Shown here: piece after piece, positions 1 through 9,313 of the stretch
How positions within the stretch are numbered: position 1 is the stretch's first letter
Layout of the letters: each line of letters begins with the position of its first letter
NCBI RefSeq assembly: GCF_030547075.1
Contig: NZ_JAUOQH010000002.1
Location: forward strand, 1-64,000
Direction of reading: 5' to 3'
Origin: Alteromonas sp. 1_MG-2023
GTDB lineage: Bacteria > Pseudomonadota > Gammaproteobacteria > Enterobacterales > Alteromonadaceae
Length of the DNA stretch: 64,000 nucleotides
Position numbers and translations under genes: made by a program
The notes under the pieces: generated by a model
Databases searched by the model: none
Told to the model about the DNA's origin: nothing
Seen by the model: the letters and a program-made list of their open reading frames with translations, nothing else

Positions 1-69
1 TGCACAGCCGAAGGCTGCCCGTAGGGTGAGCGCCATGGACGGCGCGAATGAATCCCTCCCTCTCCGCCA
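1..69 (+). repeat. tRNA-Ser 3'-end-like repeat with two hairpins
   Basis: Bases 49-69 match the 3' end of a bacterial serine tRNA (T-arm remnant, acceptor strand, CCA), but the preceding bases do not fold as a tRNA body. They form two short hairpins: CAGCC-GAA-GGCTG near position 5 and GCGCC-ATGGAC-GGCGC near position 31. A real tRNA-Ser probably lies upstream, outside the window. Copies of a tRNA 3' end downstream of a tRNA gene resemble the rtT repeats behind E. coli tyrT. An old attachment-site scar is the alternative. Confidence 0.5.
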
Positions 70-75
70 AGTTCT

Positions 76-106
76 AAAAAACCGCACATTGTTGCGGTTT
101 TTTTTA
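76..106 (+). terminator. Rho-independent terminator
   Basis: The stem AACCGCA / TGCGGTT with a short loop is followed by eight T residues. It would end the transcript of the tRNA-like unit at the left edge of the window. Confidence 0.8.
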
Positions 107-717
107 TGGGTAAAAGAAAATACATAGCTTTAAATACCAGCTGCTTCAAACCACGTATATCTCACTCACGTTTAATTAAATAAATTTCATGATTTAATAT
201 CTTAAAATTTGGCGTGTAGGGCGCTTTAAGCCTTAGCTATCAATGCCCCAATGGTGCAGGCAGCTGTGAGGTAACACTATATGAAAATTATCTGGTTAAT
301 AGTAAAGCAACTCCCTGAAAGTTTTTCTGATCTTCCTCTGTCTATAGTTTGTAGTAAGCTTTTATAAAATTATTACATTCACTATGACTAATATTGTCGT
401 CTGGTCAGGTTTTAAGAAAGTGTCAGAAATATAGTATTAGATGCTTTTGAGTCAGTCGCATGATGGTCATATATTTCAGCTAAAACGAATAACCAAGAGC
501 TTTTGTATACTAGGGGCATTGTATAAATGTACACGGCCTTATACATTGGCGATTCAGTTTCACTGATAATGATGAATTGGGATCAAGGTATAGTGTTATT
601 GATGTATGCTGATTAATACTCATTACAATGCTAATACTAAAAAGTGAAAACTAAAGTGAAATGCAGCGAGAGTTTGTTTCACCCGCTGACGAAAAAGAAT
701 AAATACAGAGGAAAGTT
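107..717. other. Intergenic region before ovoA, no gene seen
   Basis: About 600 bases of AT-rich sequence with no convincing coding frame on either strand. It should hold the ovoA promoter, but no clear -35/-10 pair or operator stands out. A ribosome binding site (AGAGGAAAG) sits at its right end just before the ovoA start. Confidence 0.5.
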
Positions 718-2817
718 ATGCAGGCGATGAGTACGCTCAATTTGAGTCAGGGTAGTGTTGAGCAAAAGCGTGAGGAAATTAAAGCGTATTTTACAGATTC
801 GTTTGATACCTACGAGAGCCTATTTACTTGCCTAGCAAGTGATGAGGCTTATTTCCAACGAGCGGAAAAGCTACGCCATCCGCTTATTTTCTATTTTGGC
901 CACACGGCTACCTTTTTTATCAATAAACTCATTCTTGCCAAAACCATTTCTGAGCGTATTAACCCAAGATTTGAGTCATTATTTGCCATCGGTGTAGACG
1001 AAATGAGTTGGGATGATCTCAACGATGAGAACTATGCGTGGCCAACAGTCGATGAAGTAAGTCAATATCGCCGCCAAGTTCGCGACCTCGTGTTATCGGT
1101 AATAGAAACTCTCGACTTTTCTTTGCCTATCAATTGGGAAAGCCCGATGTGGCCTCTTGTGATGTGTATTGAACATGAACGCATTCATTTAGAAACGTCA
1201 TCGGTTCTTATTCGCCAACTACCTATCAACCTTGTGAATACAGACAGTGAAAACTGGCCAAGGTGTACGGTATCATCTGACGCCCCAAGCAATACACTGA
1301 TTAATGTGCCAAGTGGCGACGTGACGTGTAACAAGCAGTGGGATGATGCATTATATGGATGGGACAATGAATATGGTCACCATCAGGCAAACGTTACGGA
1401 ATTCAAAGCCAGCCAGTTTGTTGTCAGTAATGGTGAATTTTTAGCGTTTATAGAAGCAGGCGGTTACGAAACCCCTGATTTTTGGGAAGAAGAGGGGAAC
1501 AAGTGGCGCGAGTATACCAAAGCAGCGCACCCGACCTTTTGGGTAAAGACTGATAACGGTTATTTGTATCGAAGCATGCTAGAGACTTTTCCGTTACCGC
1601 TTAATTGGCCCGTGGATGTGAATTACCATGAAGCCAAAGCTTTCTGTAATTACAAAAGCGAGCAAACGGGTTCGTTAATTCGTCTTCCAACTGAAGATGA
1701 ATGGCTACGTTTACGTGAGTATGCGGGCGTGACCGAAAATACGTATTCAGATGGTTACAATATTGCGTTAAGTAAGCACGCGAGTAGTGAACCGGTTGAT
1801 GTTAACCAATCGGGTGATTTTTACGATGTGGTTGGTAACGTATGGCAGTGGACTGAAACGCCTATTTATCCATTTGATGGGTTTAAAGTGCACCCCTTGT
1901 ACGACGATTTCACTACGCCTACCTTTGACAATAAGCACAACCTTATCAAAGGTGGAAGCTGGATATCTACGGGGAACGAGGCAATGGCACAAAGCCGCTA
2001 TGCGTTTCGCCGTCACTTTTTTCAACACGCAGGCTTTCGCTATGTAGAAGCTGCGCTACCCATACAGGTAAATGATTTGGATTACGAAAGCGATACACAG
2101 GTATCTCAGTACAGTGAATTTCATTACGGCGACACTTATTTCAATGTTGAAAACTTCGCTAAAGCAAGTGCGCAGTTTTGCTTAAGTCATATGCCAGAGG
2201 GTAAGGGCGCTAAAGCGTTGGACTTAGGCTGTGCAGTAGGTCGCTCATCGTTTGAATTAGCCACCTATTTTGATCACGTAGACGCTATCGATTTTTCTGC
2301 TCGATTTATTAAAACGGCAGTCGCCATGCAAGAGCGTGGTGAAATTCGTTATAACCTTATTGAAGAGGGCGAACTTACGTCATTTAAAGCGCGTAAGTTA
2401 AGCAATATGGACTTAGCGGAGAGTGCAGATAAAGTACATTTTGCCCAAGGTGATGCGTGTAATTTGAAGCCGCAATTTACAGGCTACGATTTAATCTTTA
2501 TGGGTAACTTACTTGATAGAGTGTATAGCCCTAAAAAGGTGTTAAGCGATGTTACTGCAAGGCTTAATGCTGGCGGCTTGCTGGTAATTGCTTCACCATT
2601 TACGTGGTTAGAAGAATACACAGAGCGAAGTGAATGGCTAGGCGGTTACAAAGATGAGAACGGTGAAACCCTAACATCTACCGAAGCTTTGGAAGCAACT
2701 CTTAAAGACAGTTTTGACCGAGTAGGGGAACCGACAGAAATTCCTTTTGTTATCCGCGAGACAAAGCGTAAATATCAGCATACGCTGTCTGAATTTAACG
2801 TGTTTAAAAAGCGCTAA
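718..2817 (+). CDS. ovoA: OvoA, 5-histidylcysteine sulfoxide synthase / thiol methyltransferase
   Basis: This 699-aa enzyme performs the first and last steps of ovothiol A synthesis. An iron site couples cysteine to histidine C5 with oxygen, and a C-terminal domain N-methylates the product. The N-terminal DinB-like domain has the metal motif HX3HXE (H153, H157, E159) plus H62. An FGE/sulfatase-modifying domain follows (about 190-450), then a SAM methyltransferase (from about 490) with the motif LDLGCAVGRSS. Length and domain order are those of full OvoA. The start at 718 has a good AGAGGAAAG site; ATG 727 is a possible alternative. ovoB follows after 53 bases. Confidence 0.95.
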   Translation: MQAMSTLNLSQGSVEQKREEIKAYFTDSFDTYESLFTCLASDEAYFQRAEKLRHPLIFYFGHTATFFINKLILAKTISERINPRFESLFAIGVDEMSWDDLNDENYAWPTVDEVSQYRRQVRDLVLSVIETLDFSLPINWESPMWPLVMCIEHERIHLETSSVLIRQLPINLVNTDSENWPRCTVSSDAPSNTLINVPSGDVTCNKQWDDALYGWDNEYGHHQANVTEFKASQFVVSNGEFLAFIEAGGYETPDFWEEEGNKWREYTKAAHPTFWVKTDNGYLYRSMLETFPLPLNWPVDVNYHEAKAFCNYKSEQTGSLIRLPTEDEWLRLREYAGVTENTYSDGYNIALSKHASSEPVDVNQSGDFYDVVGNVWQWTETPIYPFDGFKVHPLYDDFTTPTFDNKHNLIKGGSWISTGNEAMAQSRYAFRRHFFQHAGFRYVEAALPIQVNDLDYESDTQVSQYSEFHYGDTYFNVENFAKASAQFCLSHMPEGKGAKALDLGCAVGRSSFELATYFDHVDAIDFSARFIKTAVAMQERGEIRYNLIEEGELTSFKARKLSNMDLAESADKVHFAQGDACNLKPQFTGYDLIFMGNLLDRVYSPKKVLSDVTARLNAGGLLVIASPFTWLEEYTERSEWLGGYKDENGETLTSTEALEATLKDSFDRVGEPTEIPFVIRETKRKYQHTLSEFNVFKKR

Positions 2818-2870
2818 AGTGCAGTATGAAGTGTCTTTTGAATGTAAGGTTTTTAACAGGGTGGTAATGA

Positions 2871-4265
2871 TTGAAAGCCTCTAAGCGATGTTCAGAAGCC
2901 GCTACTGATGAAAGCTTCGCTTCAAATACCGCTGTTAGAGAACAGGTTGCCGAGATCGACAACCTGTTTTCTGCGCAACTTCATCAATTTTCAACGCTTT
3001 GGAATACGCCACTTCACTTTAATAAAAATCACGATGAAAATGCCGGTAAAAAGCACGATGAAATTGACGGAGAAATTGACGGCGATAATACCTACGAAAT
3101 TCAAAGACAAAACAACGATACTAGCCGCTTAAAGTTTTCGTCCATATCTTCTCGCTTTCCTCATGCTTCAGAAAACGCAGTGAGTATGTGGATAGCGGAT
3201 ATGGATACAGCGCCATCAAAACACATTGCCCGAGCTATCTCGACATTTGTTTCTTCGCAGTATGGATATCAGTCAGTAAATATTGGTGACGTTGTGTCAG
3301 CGCGTTACGCTAAACAAAATACCATTATAGCTTCCGATTCAGTAGTGGGTACGGCAAGTGTGATGGCGGCAGTCGATACCGCATTAAAAGTATGTACCCG
3401 TGCTGGCGATAAGGTAATGGTACTTTCGCCGACCTATGGTCCATTGCGAGAAAGAATAAAGGCGCAGGGTCTTGAAATTGTTGATATTGGTGATACAAAT
3501 AAAGCCGATGTAGAACAAAGCCTAATGTCTGTCAGCCAACTTAATTCAAATTGTACCGCGTTCGTGCTCTGTCACCCGAACAACCCTACAGGTACTGTGC
3601 TTAGCGAACAACTTCAAAGTGACATTGCCGATTTTTGTGAAACCCACAATATCACCCTTATTCTAGATGAAGTACACAGTGAGTTTGGCTTTATAGATGC
3701 TAGTGCTAGTTCTAATAATGCTGACACGAGTATTACGGTAGTTGAACCTAAAGCTATTAGACCCTTTGCAATAGGCAATAAAACTGCACAACGCACTATT
3801 ATCCGGATAAACAGTGCCGGAAAAGCATTTAACTTATCTGCGATCCCCGGGGCATCATATGCCATTATTGCGGATGAGAATTTGCGAAATCGTTTCGCCA
3901 GAGAAATTGATAATTGCCACCTTGAAGCTTCACCGGTAGCGAAAATAGCGTTAATAGCGGCTTATGAAAACGCCGATGATTGGTTGGCAATAGTATTAAA
4001 GGCCATTGCGTTTAATCGGCAGTACACAGAAGCACTTATGAATGTACTTAGTCCAACCACACCTTTCACGTTGGGTGATGCAGGCTATTTTTTATGGGTG
4101 AACTTGAAACAGCGCTTTTCCAACAATATGTTTGAAATCGCGTGTAAGCGCGGTGTTATTGGGGTAGATGGTGCAAGTTTTAACGCACCTGGCTACTTAC
4201 GCCTAAACCTAGCTTGCCATCCCAGTGCAATAAAAGCGGCGTTATTACGATTATTTACTGGCTAA
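2871..4265 (+). CDS. ovoB: OvoB, PLP-dependent 5-histidylcysteine sulfoxide lyase
   Basis: A PatB/MalY-type fold-type I PLP enzyme of 464 aa, placed directly after ovoA, where it would cleave the OvoA sulfoxide to 5-thiohistidine. Visible family motifs are SMWIADMD, LCHPNNPTG, LILDEVHSEF and NSAGKAFN, with K318 as the Schiff-base lysine. It appears to start with TTG at 2871, because the ATG at 2867 hits a stop after five codons. The first ~100 residues are longer than in PatB and include an Asp/Glu/Lys/His-rich low-complexity stretch around residues 53-75. The lyase family call is firm; the OvoB role rests on gene context. Confidence 0.85.
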   Translation: MKASKRCSEAATDESFASNTAVREQVAEIDNLFSAQLHQFSTLWNTPLHFNKNHDENAGKKHDEIDGEIDGDNTYEIQRQNNDTSRLKFSSISSRFPHASENAVSMWIADMDTAPSKHIARAISTFVSSQYGYQSVNIGDVVSARYAKQNTIIASDSVVGTASVMAAVDTALKVCTRAGDKVMVLSPTYGPLRERIKAQGLEIVDIGDTNKADVEQSLMSVSQLNSNCTAFVLCHPNNPTGTVLSEQLQSDIADFCETHNITLILDEVHSEFGFIDASASSNNADTSITVVEPKAIRPFAIGNKTAQRTIIRINSAGKAFNLSAIPGASYAIIADENLRNRFAREIDNCHLEASPVAKIALIAAYENADDWLAIVLKAIAFNRQYTEALMNVLSPTTPFTLGDAGYFLWVNLKQRFSNNMFEIACKRGVIGVDGASFNAPGYLRLNLACHPSAIKAALLRLFTG

Positions 4266-4580
4266 GCCTAAACCAAAGCCAAAGCCGCTAGTTAGACGTC
4301 TCTATTTTTCGGTTATTAGATGTGTGCTGCTAACCCCTTAGCCCAACTCTAAATCCACTCTAACCCCATTCTAACCCCATTCTAATCTCACCTTCACCCC
4401 CTATAACTTTACCGAGAGTACGACTAAATTTTATTCATTCTCAAAAAGCGAACGATAGGTGCGACTTTCGCTAATTTTATCTCGCCATTTAGTTACTACA
4501 ATACTCTGTATTGAAAGCTAATCATCGAATACATGTTTTTGTGGTAGTGAAAAAACGCTGTTCGAGGTAAGGATTTAAAC
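4266..4580. other. Intergenic region with short CTAACCCCATT repeats
   Basis: This 315-base gap between ovoB and the pirin gene has no coding frame. Around 4357-4400 it carries a small tandem repeat of CTAACCCCATT with degenerate neighbours. No terminator hairpin for ovoB is obvious. A site GAGGTAAGG precedes the pirin start. Confidence 0.5.
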
Positions 4581-5306
4581 ATGCAATACATTCGTAAAGG
4601 TAACGAGCGCGGCCAAGTGAACCTTGGCTGGCTTAATAGTAAACATAGTTTTTCATTCGGCCAGTACTATGATGCTAATCATATGGGGTTCTCAGTACTT
4701 AGAGTATTTAACGACGACATAGTACAACCGGGTAGAGGGTTTGAAATCCATGGACACCGAGACATGGAAATTATCTCGTTTGTCGTAAGCGGTGCGCTAA
4801 AACATAAAGACAGTACAGGCAACGATTACACTATTCCGGCAGGCGATATTCAAGTAATGAGCGCGGGGAAGGGAATTCAACATTCGGAAATGAATGCCTC
4901 TGAAGATGAGGAAGTTAACTTTGTTCAAATATGGATAGAACCCAACGTAATGGGCGTTGAACCTGCCTACTTACAGAAGTCAGTCAGTAAAGAAAAGGGG
5001 ATGGAGCTGCTTGTTAGTGAAGACGGACGAGATGGTTCTTTAAAAATAAACCAGCAGGCACGTATCAGTAAACTTGCCCTTAACAAAGGGGAAACCCACG
5101 ACTTATCCGTAGGTACTGTCCGTGCATTTGGTGCTGGCTACCTACATGTTATTGAGGGAGAAGTTACGGTTAACAATGTGCAGTCAGATAAAATGCTGCG
5201 GTTAACCAAAGGTGATGCGATAGGGTTAGGCGAAAAACAAGAAATAGTCGTCTTAGCTAATGACGATTCGCTCGCACTATGGTTTGACCTGCCTGTAGCC
5301 AGTTGA
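4581..5306 (+). CDS. Pirin family protein (YhhW-like quercetin dioxygenase)
   Basis: A bicupin of 241 aa that aligns in length and motifs with E. coli YhhW, which has quercetin 2,3-dioxygenase activity in vitro. The N-terminal cupin shows the metal-binding set H57, H59, H101 and E103 (in FEIHGHRDME and GKGIQHSE). It is probably cytosolic, with no signal peptide. The start has a GAGGTAAGG ribosome site. It stands alone between ovoB and uvrY, so context says little about its physiological substrate, which is unknown for most pirins. Confidence 0.9.
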   Translation: MQYIRKGNERGQVNLGWLNSKHSFSFGQYYDANHMGFSVLRVFNDDIVQPGRGFEIHGHRDMEIISFVVSGALKHKDSTGNDYTIPAGDIQVMSAGKGIQHSEMNASEDEEVNFVQIWIEPNVMGVEPAYLQKSVSKEKGMELLVSEDGRDGSLKINQQARISKLALNKGETHDLSVGTVRAFGAGYLHVIEGEVTVNNVQSDKMLRLTKGDAIGLGEKQEIVVLANDDSLALWFDLPVAS

Positions 5307-5521
5307 TATGAATTAACATGAACTAATTGTATTTTATTTGAACGGTTTGCTTTATTTAGGATTATTTTCACACAATTGCTTACCACAAATTGACACTCAT
5401 AAGTTTACGTAACGGGTAGTCGTGGTATGATACAACTGCATGATTGGTAAGTAACTGGTGGAATTCACCACGGTTACGGATCTTTTTTGTTTGAAAGCAA
5501 ACCGTAGTCAGTGAGATACAT

Positions 5522-6166
5522 GTGATAAAAATAATCCTAGCAGATGACCATGATTTGGTCAGAAGAGGGATCCGCCGAATTCTGGAAGATGTCGTAGATT
5601 TTTCAATCATAGCTGAAGCTAAAAATGGCGAAGATGCCGTACAGTTGTGTCGAAAAAACGCACCAGATGTGGTACTCATGGACGTAAATATGCCCGGCAT
5701 TGGCGGGCTAGAAGCTACCAAACGCATTGTGCGGATGTCAGAGAACACCCGCGTGATATGTTTATCTATGCATAAAGAAAGCCCCATTCCTATGCAGGTA
5801 ATGAATGCAGGCGCATTTGGTTTTTTAACTAAAGATGCTGAACCTGAAGAAGTTATTCGGGCCATTCACAAAGTGGTTGCTGGGCAAAAGTATATCGATA
5901 GTGAAGTTGCGAACAGCATTGCCATCGATAAGCTTTCCCCTAATTCAGACAATCCATTTAACGACTTATCCGATCGAGAGTTAAGTATTGCGCTTCGCCT
6001 TACCAAGGGCAAGCGAGTACCTGATATCGCGAGTGAATTAAGTATTAACGCAAAAACAGTCAATACATACCGGTATCGTATGTTTGAAAAGTTAGGCGTA
6101 ACCACTGATGTGGAATTAACCCACTTAGCACTTCGCCATAAACTCATCGATTCGAATTTGCTCTAG
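5522..6166 (+). CDS. uvrY: UvrY/GacA-type response regulator
   Basis: A 214-aa NarL/FixJ-family regulator. The receiver domain (about 1-120) has acidic pocket D8/D9, phospho-acceptor D54 in VLMDVNMPG and conserved K104-region FLTKDAEPEE. The C-terminal LuxR-type HTH contains ELSINAKTVNTYRYRMFEKL. In gammaproteobacteria this protein is phosphorylated by BarA/GacS and activates Csr small RNAs. The start is GTG at 5522; an overlapping ATG at 5520 stops at once. It lies six bases from uvrC, the same pairing as in E. coli. Confidence 0.95.
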   Translation: MIKIILADDHDLVRRGIRRILEDVVDFSIIAEAKNGEDAVQLCRKNAPDVVLMDVNMPGIGGLEATKRIVRMSENTRVICLSMHKESPIPMQVMNAGAFGFLTKDAEPEEVIRAIHKVVAGQKYIDSEVANSIAIDKLSPNSDNPFNDLSDRELSIALRLTKGKRVPDIASELSINAKTVNTYRYRMFEKLGVTTDVELTHLALRHKLIDSNLL

Positions 6167-6172
6167 CCTTCT

Positions 6173-7990
6173 ATGTCTGCATTTGATTCCGCAGCGTTTC
6201 TTAAAAATTTAACTTCTCAACCTGGCGTTTACAGAATGTATAACGCCCAGGAAGAAGTGATTTATGTAGGTAAAGCAAAGAACCTTAAAAAGCGTGTTTC
6301 CAGCTATTTTCGAATGAATGTCGATAATGCAAAAACACGCTCATTGGTCATGCAAATTGCCAATATGGATGTCACCGTTGTTAATAGCGAAACAGAAGCC
6401 TTTTTGCTAGAAAACAACTTCATCAAAAAATACAAACCACGTTACAACGTGGTCATGCGTGACGACAAATCTTACCCCTTTATATTCTTATCTGATCACC
6501 AGCATCCGCGGTTATCATTTCACCGTGGTCCGCAAAAGAAAAAGGGCGAGTACTTTGGGCCTTATCCCAGTGCAGGAGCGGTACGAGAAAGTTTGCGGTC
6601 TATGCAGCGTATTTTTCCAGTACGCCAATGTGAAGACAGTTACTATCGCGCTAGAAGTCGCCCCTGTTTGCAATACCAAATGCAACGGTGCAGTGCGCCT
6701 TGTGTTGAAGGCTACGTTAGTGACGAAGAATATAACGAGCAGATAGACCTCGCCAGGCTATTTCTTAAAGGTAAGAATCAACAAGTTATTGGTACCTTAG
6801 TTGATAAAATGGAAAAGGCCAGTGAAGCATTAAACTTTGAAGCGGCAGCCCGTTATCGCGATCAAATCAATACACTTCGTAAAGTACAAGAGCGCCAATG
6901 GGTAGCCGGTACTCAAGATGAAATGGATGTGTTTGGTTTTGCAGTAAAAGGCAACATGGCGTGTATACAGGTGATGTTTATCCGTGACAGCCAGCTTTTG
7001 GGCAGCAAAGCGTTTTTCCCTAAAGTACCGAATACGGCTGATGAACAAGAAATTTTCGAGTCATTCTTACTGCAGTTCTACCTAGCAGGTAACAAACTTA
7101 TACCTAAGCAAATGGTATTTGCCAGTGCGTTGTCCGATGAAGAGGCTATTGCCGATTTACTCAGTGGTGAAGCTGGATACCGAGTTAATTTCTTTAAAGG
7201 TGCGCGTGAAGAAAAACGTCGCTACCTAGAATTAGCTCAGGCCAACGCAGAAACCGCATTAGAAGCCCAATACGGTGAACAAAAATCGGTATTTGCTCGT
7301 TATCTCGATTTAGAAAACGCCCTTGAATTAGATACGCCGTTACAGCGTATGGAATGCTTTGATATTAGCCACACCTCGGGTGAGCAAACCGTAGCATCTT
7401 GCGTGGTGTTCAATCGTGAAGGGCCATTAAAAAGTGATTACCGCCGTTACAATATTGAAGGTATTACTCCAGGCGATGACTATGCCGCCATGGCACAAGC
7501 CCTTAAGCGGCGCTACAAATCAGTAAAAGAAGTACAGAAGATACCTGACTTACTACTTATTGATGGCGGTAAGGGCCAGTTATCTCAGGCCGAAACCTTC
7601 TTCGCAGATTGGCCTCACGATAAAAAGCCAATGTTATTGGGTGTAGCAAAAGGCACTACTCGTAAACCAGGGTTAGAAACCATCTTTTTAGCCGACACCC
7701 ATGACACTGTACCCATGGAGAGTCATTCACCGGCCCTTCACCTTATTCAGCATATTAGAGATGAGTCTCACCGTTTTGCGATTACCGGCCACAGAAATCG
7801 CCGTCAAAAGGTTAAAACCACCTCAAGTTTAGAAACTATACCTGGGGTAGGGGCTAAACGTCGCCAAACACTGTTGAAATACATGGGCGGACTGCAAGGG
7901 CTTAAAAAGGCCAGTAAAGATGAAATAGCAAGTGTACCGGGTATTAGTAAAGAGTTAGCTGACACTATATACGATCACCTTCATCTTTAA
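6173..7990 (+). CDS. uvrC: UvrC, excinuclease ABC subunit C
   Basis: The 605-aa incision subunit of nucleotide excision repair makes both cuts around a UvrAB-marked lesion. The GIY-YIG nuclease domain is at the N terminus (PGVYRMYN, VIYVGKAKNLKKRV, catalytic Glu in SETEAFLLENN). A UVR domain for UvrB contact follows at about 200-236. The RNase-H-like C-terminal nuclease contains DISHTSGE and LLIDGGKGQL, and the last ~55 residues form a double helix-hairpin-helix. The length is normal. It is probably co-transcribed with uvrY. Confidence 0.98.
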   Translation: MSAFDSAAFLKNLTSQPGVYRMYNAQEEVIYVGKAKNLKKRVSSYFRMNVDNAKTRSLVMQIANMDVTVVNSETEAFLLENNFIKKYKPRYNVVMRDDKSYPFIFLSDHQHPRLSFHRGPQKKKGEYFGPYPSAGAVRESLRSMQRIFPVRQCEDSYYRARSRPCLQYQMQRCSAPCVEGYVSDEEYNEQIDLARLFLKGKNQQVIGTLVDKMEKASEALNFEAAARYRDQINTLRKVQERQWVAGTQDEMDVFGFAVKGNMACIQVMFIRDSQLLGSKAFFPKVPNTADEQEIFESFLLQFYLAGNKLIPKQMVFASALSDEEAIADLLSGEAGYRVNFFKGAREEKRRYLELAQANAETALEAQYGEQKSVFARYLDLENALELDTPLQRMECFDISHTSGEQTVASCVVFNREGPLKSDYRRYNIEGITPGDDYAAMAQALKRRYKSVKEVQKIPDLLLIDGGKGQLSQAETFFADWPHDKKPMLLGVAKGTTRKPGLETIFLADTHDTVPMESHSPALHLIQHIRDESHRFAITGHRNRRQKVKTTSSLETIPGVGAKRRQTLLKYMGGLQGLKKASKDEIASVPGISKELADTIYDHLHL

Positions 7991-8103
7991 TCTCATCCAA
8001 TACGCGCATTAATACGTAAATTGCGGTAATCTGTTAAAAATTGAAAGCTTATAAAGCTGCGCTAAACCCGCCTAGTAATAGGCAAAAATTTTGAGATGTA
8101 TTT

Positions 8104-8682
8104 ATGTGGACGGTTCCAAATTTAATTACTCTATTCAGAGTGATCCTTATTCCTGTATTTGTTGGTGTTTATTTTCTTGATTGGCGCTGGGCCCATGAAG
8201 CGGGCGCATTTATTTTCTGGCTTGCGGCTATTACTGATTGGTTCGATGGTTACTTAGCTAGAAAATTAGAGCAATCCACACCTTTTGGTGCTTTTTTAGA
8301 TCCTGTCGCCGATAAGCTCATTGTCGGGGCTGCATTATTAATGATTACCCACAGCTACGGTAGTTTATGGATAACGATTCCTGCAATTGCATTGTTAGTA
8401 CGCGAAATTTATGTTTCTGCGCTAAGAGAGTGGATGGGACAAAATGGTGTTCGTGAAGCCGTAAAAGTGTCATTTATAGGTAAAGCAAAAACAACCGTAC
8501 AAATGTTAGCCATTATTGGGCTGTTGTCTGGGCTTGAATCTTTTATGGGCATCCCACTTTATTGGGTAACCTTGGGACATATTTTACTTTATATTGCCGC
8601 AGTGCTGTCAATTTGGTCAATGATTGTTTACTCACGTGCAGCGTGGCCGCACCTAAATGCGGGTTTAAAAGATAAGATCTGA
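8104..8682 (+). CDS. pgsA: PgsA, CDP-diacylglycerol-glycerol-3-phosphate 3-phosphatidyltransferase
   Basis: An inner-membrane enzyme of 192 aa that commits CDP-diacylglycerol to phosphatidylglycerol. It has the CDP-alcohol phosphotransferase signature D-G-x2-A-R-x8-G-x3-D-x3-D, seen as DGYLARK, then FGAFLDPVADK. Several hydrophobic helices surround it. Its position after uvrC and before the Gly-Cys-Leu tRNA genes is the same as in E. coli. Confidence 0.97.
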   Translation: MWTVPNLITLFRVILIPVFVGVYFLDWRWAHEAGAFIFWLAAITDWFDGYLARKLEQSTPFGAFLDPVADKLIVGAALLMITHSYGSLWITIPAIALLVREIYVSALREWMGQNGVREAVKVSFIGKAKTTVQMLAIIGLLSGLESFMGIPLYWVTLGHILLYIAAVLSIWSMIVYSRAAWPHLNAGLKDKI

Positions 8683-8753
8683 TCGTCTATTGAACAATGT
8701 GAATAAAAATGTAGCAAACGATCACAAAATTGCATATTTCCTTGTTTTTCGTA

Positions 8754-8781
8754 TTGACACTTTCAGCGTTACAGGTAGAAT
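8754..8781 (+). promoter_or_regulatory. Sigma-70 promoter of the tRNA operon
   Basis: A TTGACA -35 box (8754-8759) and TAGAAT -10 box (8776-8781) are separated by 16 bases, about 50 bases before tRNA-Gly. This is the clearest consensus promoter in the region and fits strong tRNA transcription. Confidence 0.75.
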
Positions 8782-8833
8782 TCACCGCACATTTCGAGAC
8801 GGCAACGACGAAACGAAATGTAAGACTTTAAAT

Positions 8834-8909
<76 letters not shown>

Positions 8910-8923
8910 AAGTCTAGTATTGC

Positions 8924-8997
8924 GGCGGAATGGCAGAATGGCTATGCAGCGGATTGCAAATCCGTGGATCTCGGTTCGACTCCGGGTTCCGCCTCCA
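8924..8997 (+). tRNA. tRNA-Cys (GCA)
   Basis: A 74-base tRNA with encoded CCA. The acceptor pairs GGCGGAA with TTCCGCC and the anticodon loop holds GCA in GGATTGCAAATCC. It corresponds to cysT in the conserved pgsA-linked cluster. Confidence 0.98.
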
Positions 8998-9060
8998 TAA
9001 TGCGCTAAAGCAATATTCAGGTATCTACGCCTGACACCCCAACCGAAAGGTTACCCCGAT

Positions 9061-9147
9061 GCCCGGGTGGTGAAATTGGTAGACACAAGGGATTTAAAAT
9101 CCCTCGTCAGTAATGACGTGCCGGTTCAAGTCCGGCCCCGGGCACCA
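9061..9147 (+). tRNA. tRNA-Leu (UAA), integration target
   Basis: A class II tRNA of 87 bases with acceptor GCCCGGG/CCCGGGC, anticodon UAA in GGGATTTAAAATCCC, long variable arm, T-arm GTTCAAGTC and encoded CCA. It corresponds to leuZ of E. coli. Its last 14 bases plus TTT recur at 19235-19251. The mobile element therefore integrated at the 3' end and left the gene intact. Confidence 0.98.
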
Positions 9148-9150
9148 TTT
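9134..9150 (+). repeat. attL core of the tRNA-Leu element
   Basis: The 17-bp core GGCCCCGGGCACCATTT covers the tRNA-Leu acceptor end and the next three bases. The same 17 bases occur at 19235-19251, beyond which ordinary chromosomal genes resume. A P4-type integrase gene starts within 170 bases. Confidence 0.9.
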
Positions 9151-9254
9151 ATCTATTCCAAAAGATTCTATAAGACTAAATAAGACAACAACTACAGTAA
9201 CTTAGGCTATTCTTCCGTCTTCGGTAGTCTCTATTGGTCTTGAGTAATCTGCGA

Positions 9255-9313
9255 TTTTTAGTAACACTAACTGTAACAACAACGAAATGTTACAAAAACG
9301 GTGTTACAAAAAC
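9255..9313. promoter_or_regulatory. Integrase arm-type repeats / int promoter region
   Basis: The motif GTAACA occurs at 9261 and 9273. Its inverse lies inside a 12-bp direct repeat TGTTACAAAAAC at 9288-9299 and 9302-9313, ending at the int start. TTTAGTAACAC (9257-9267) recurs near the right end at 19149-19159. Shared short repeats at both ends fit integrase arm-binding sites that would also autoregulate int. Confidence 0.5.

Noticed and set aside
9287-9313. Earlier integrase start at 9287
   Set aside because: Lies inside the 12-bp direct repeats and adds residues not found in the family N terminus.
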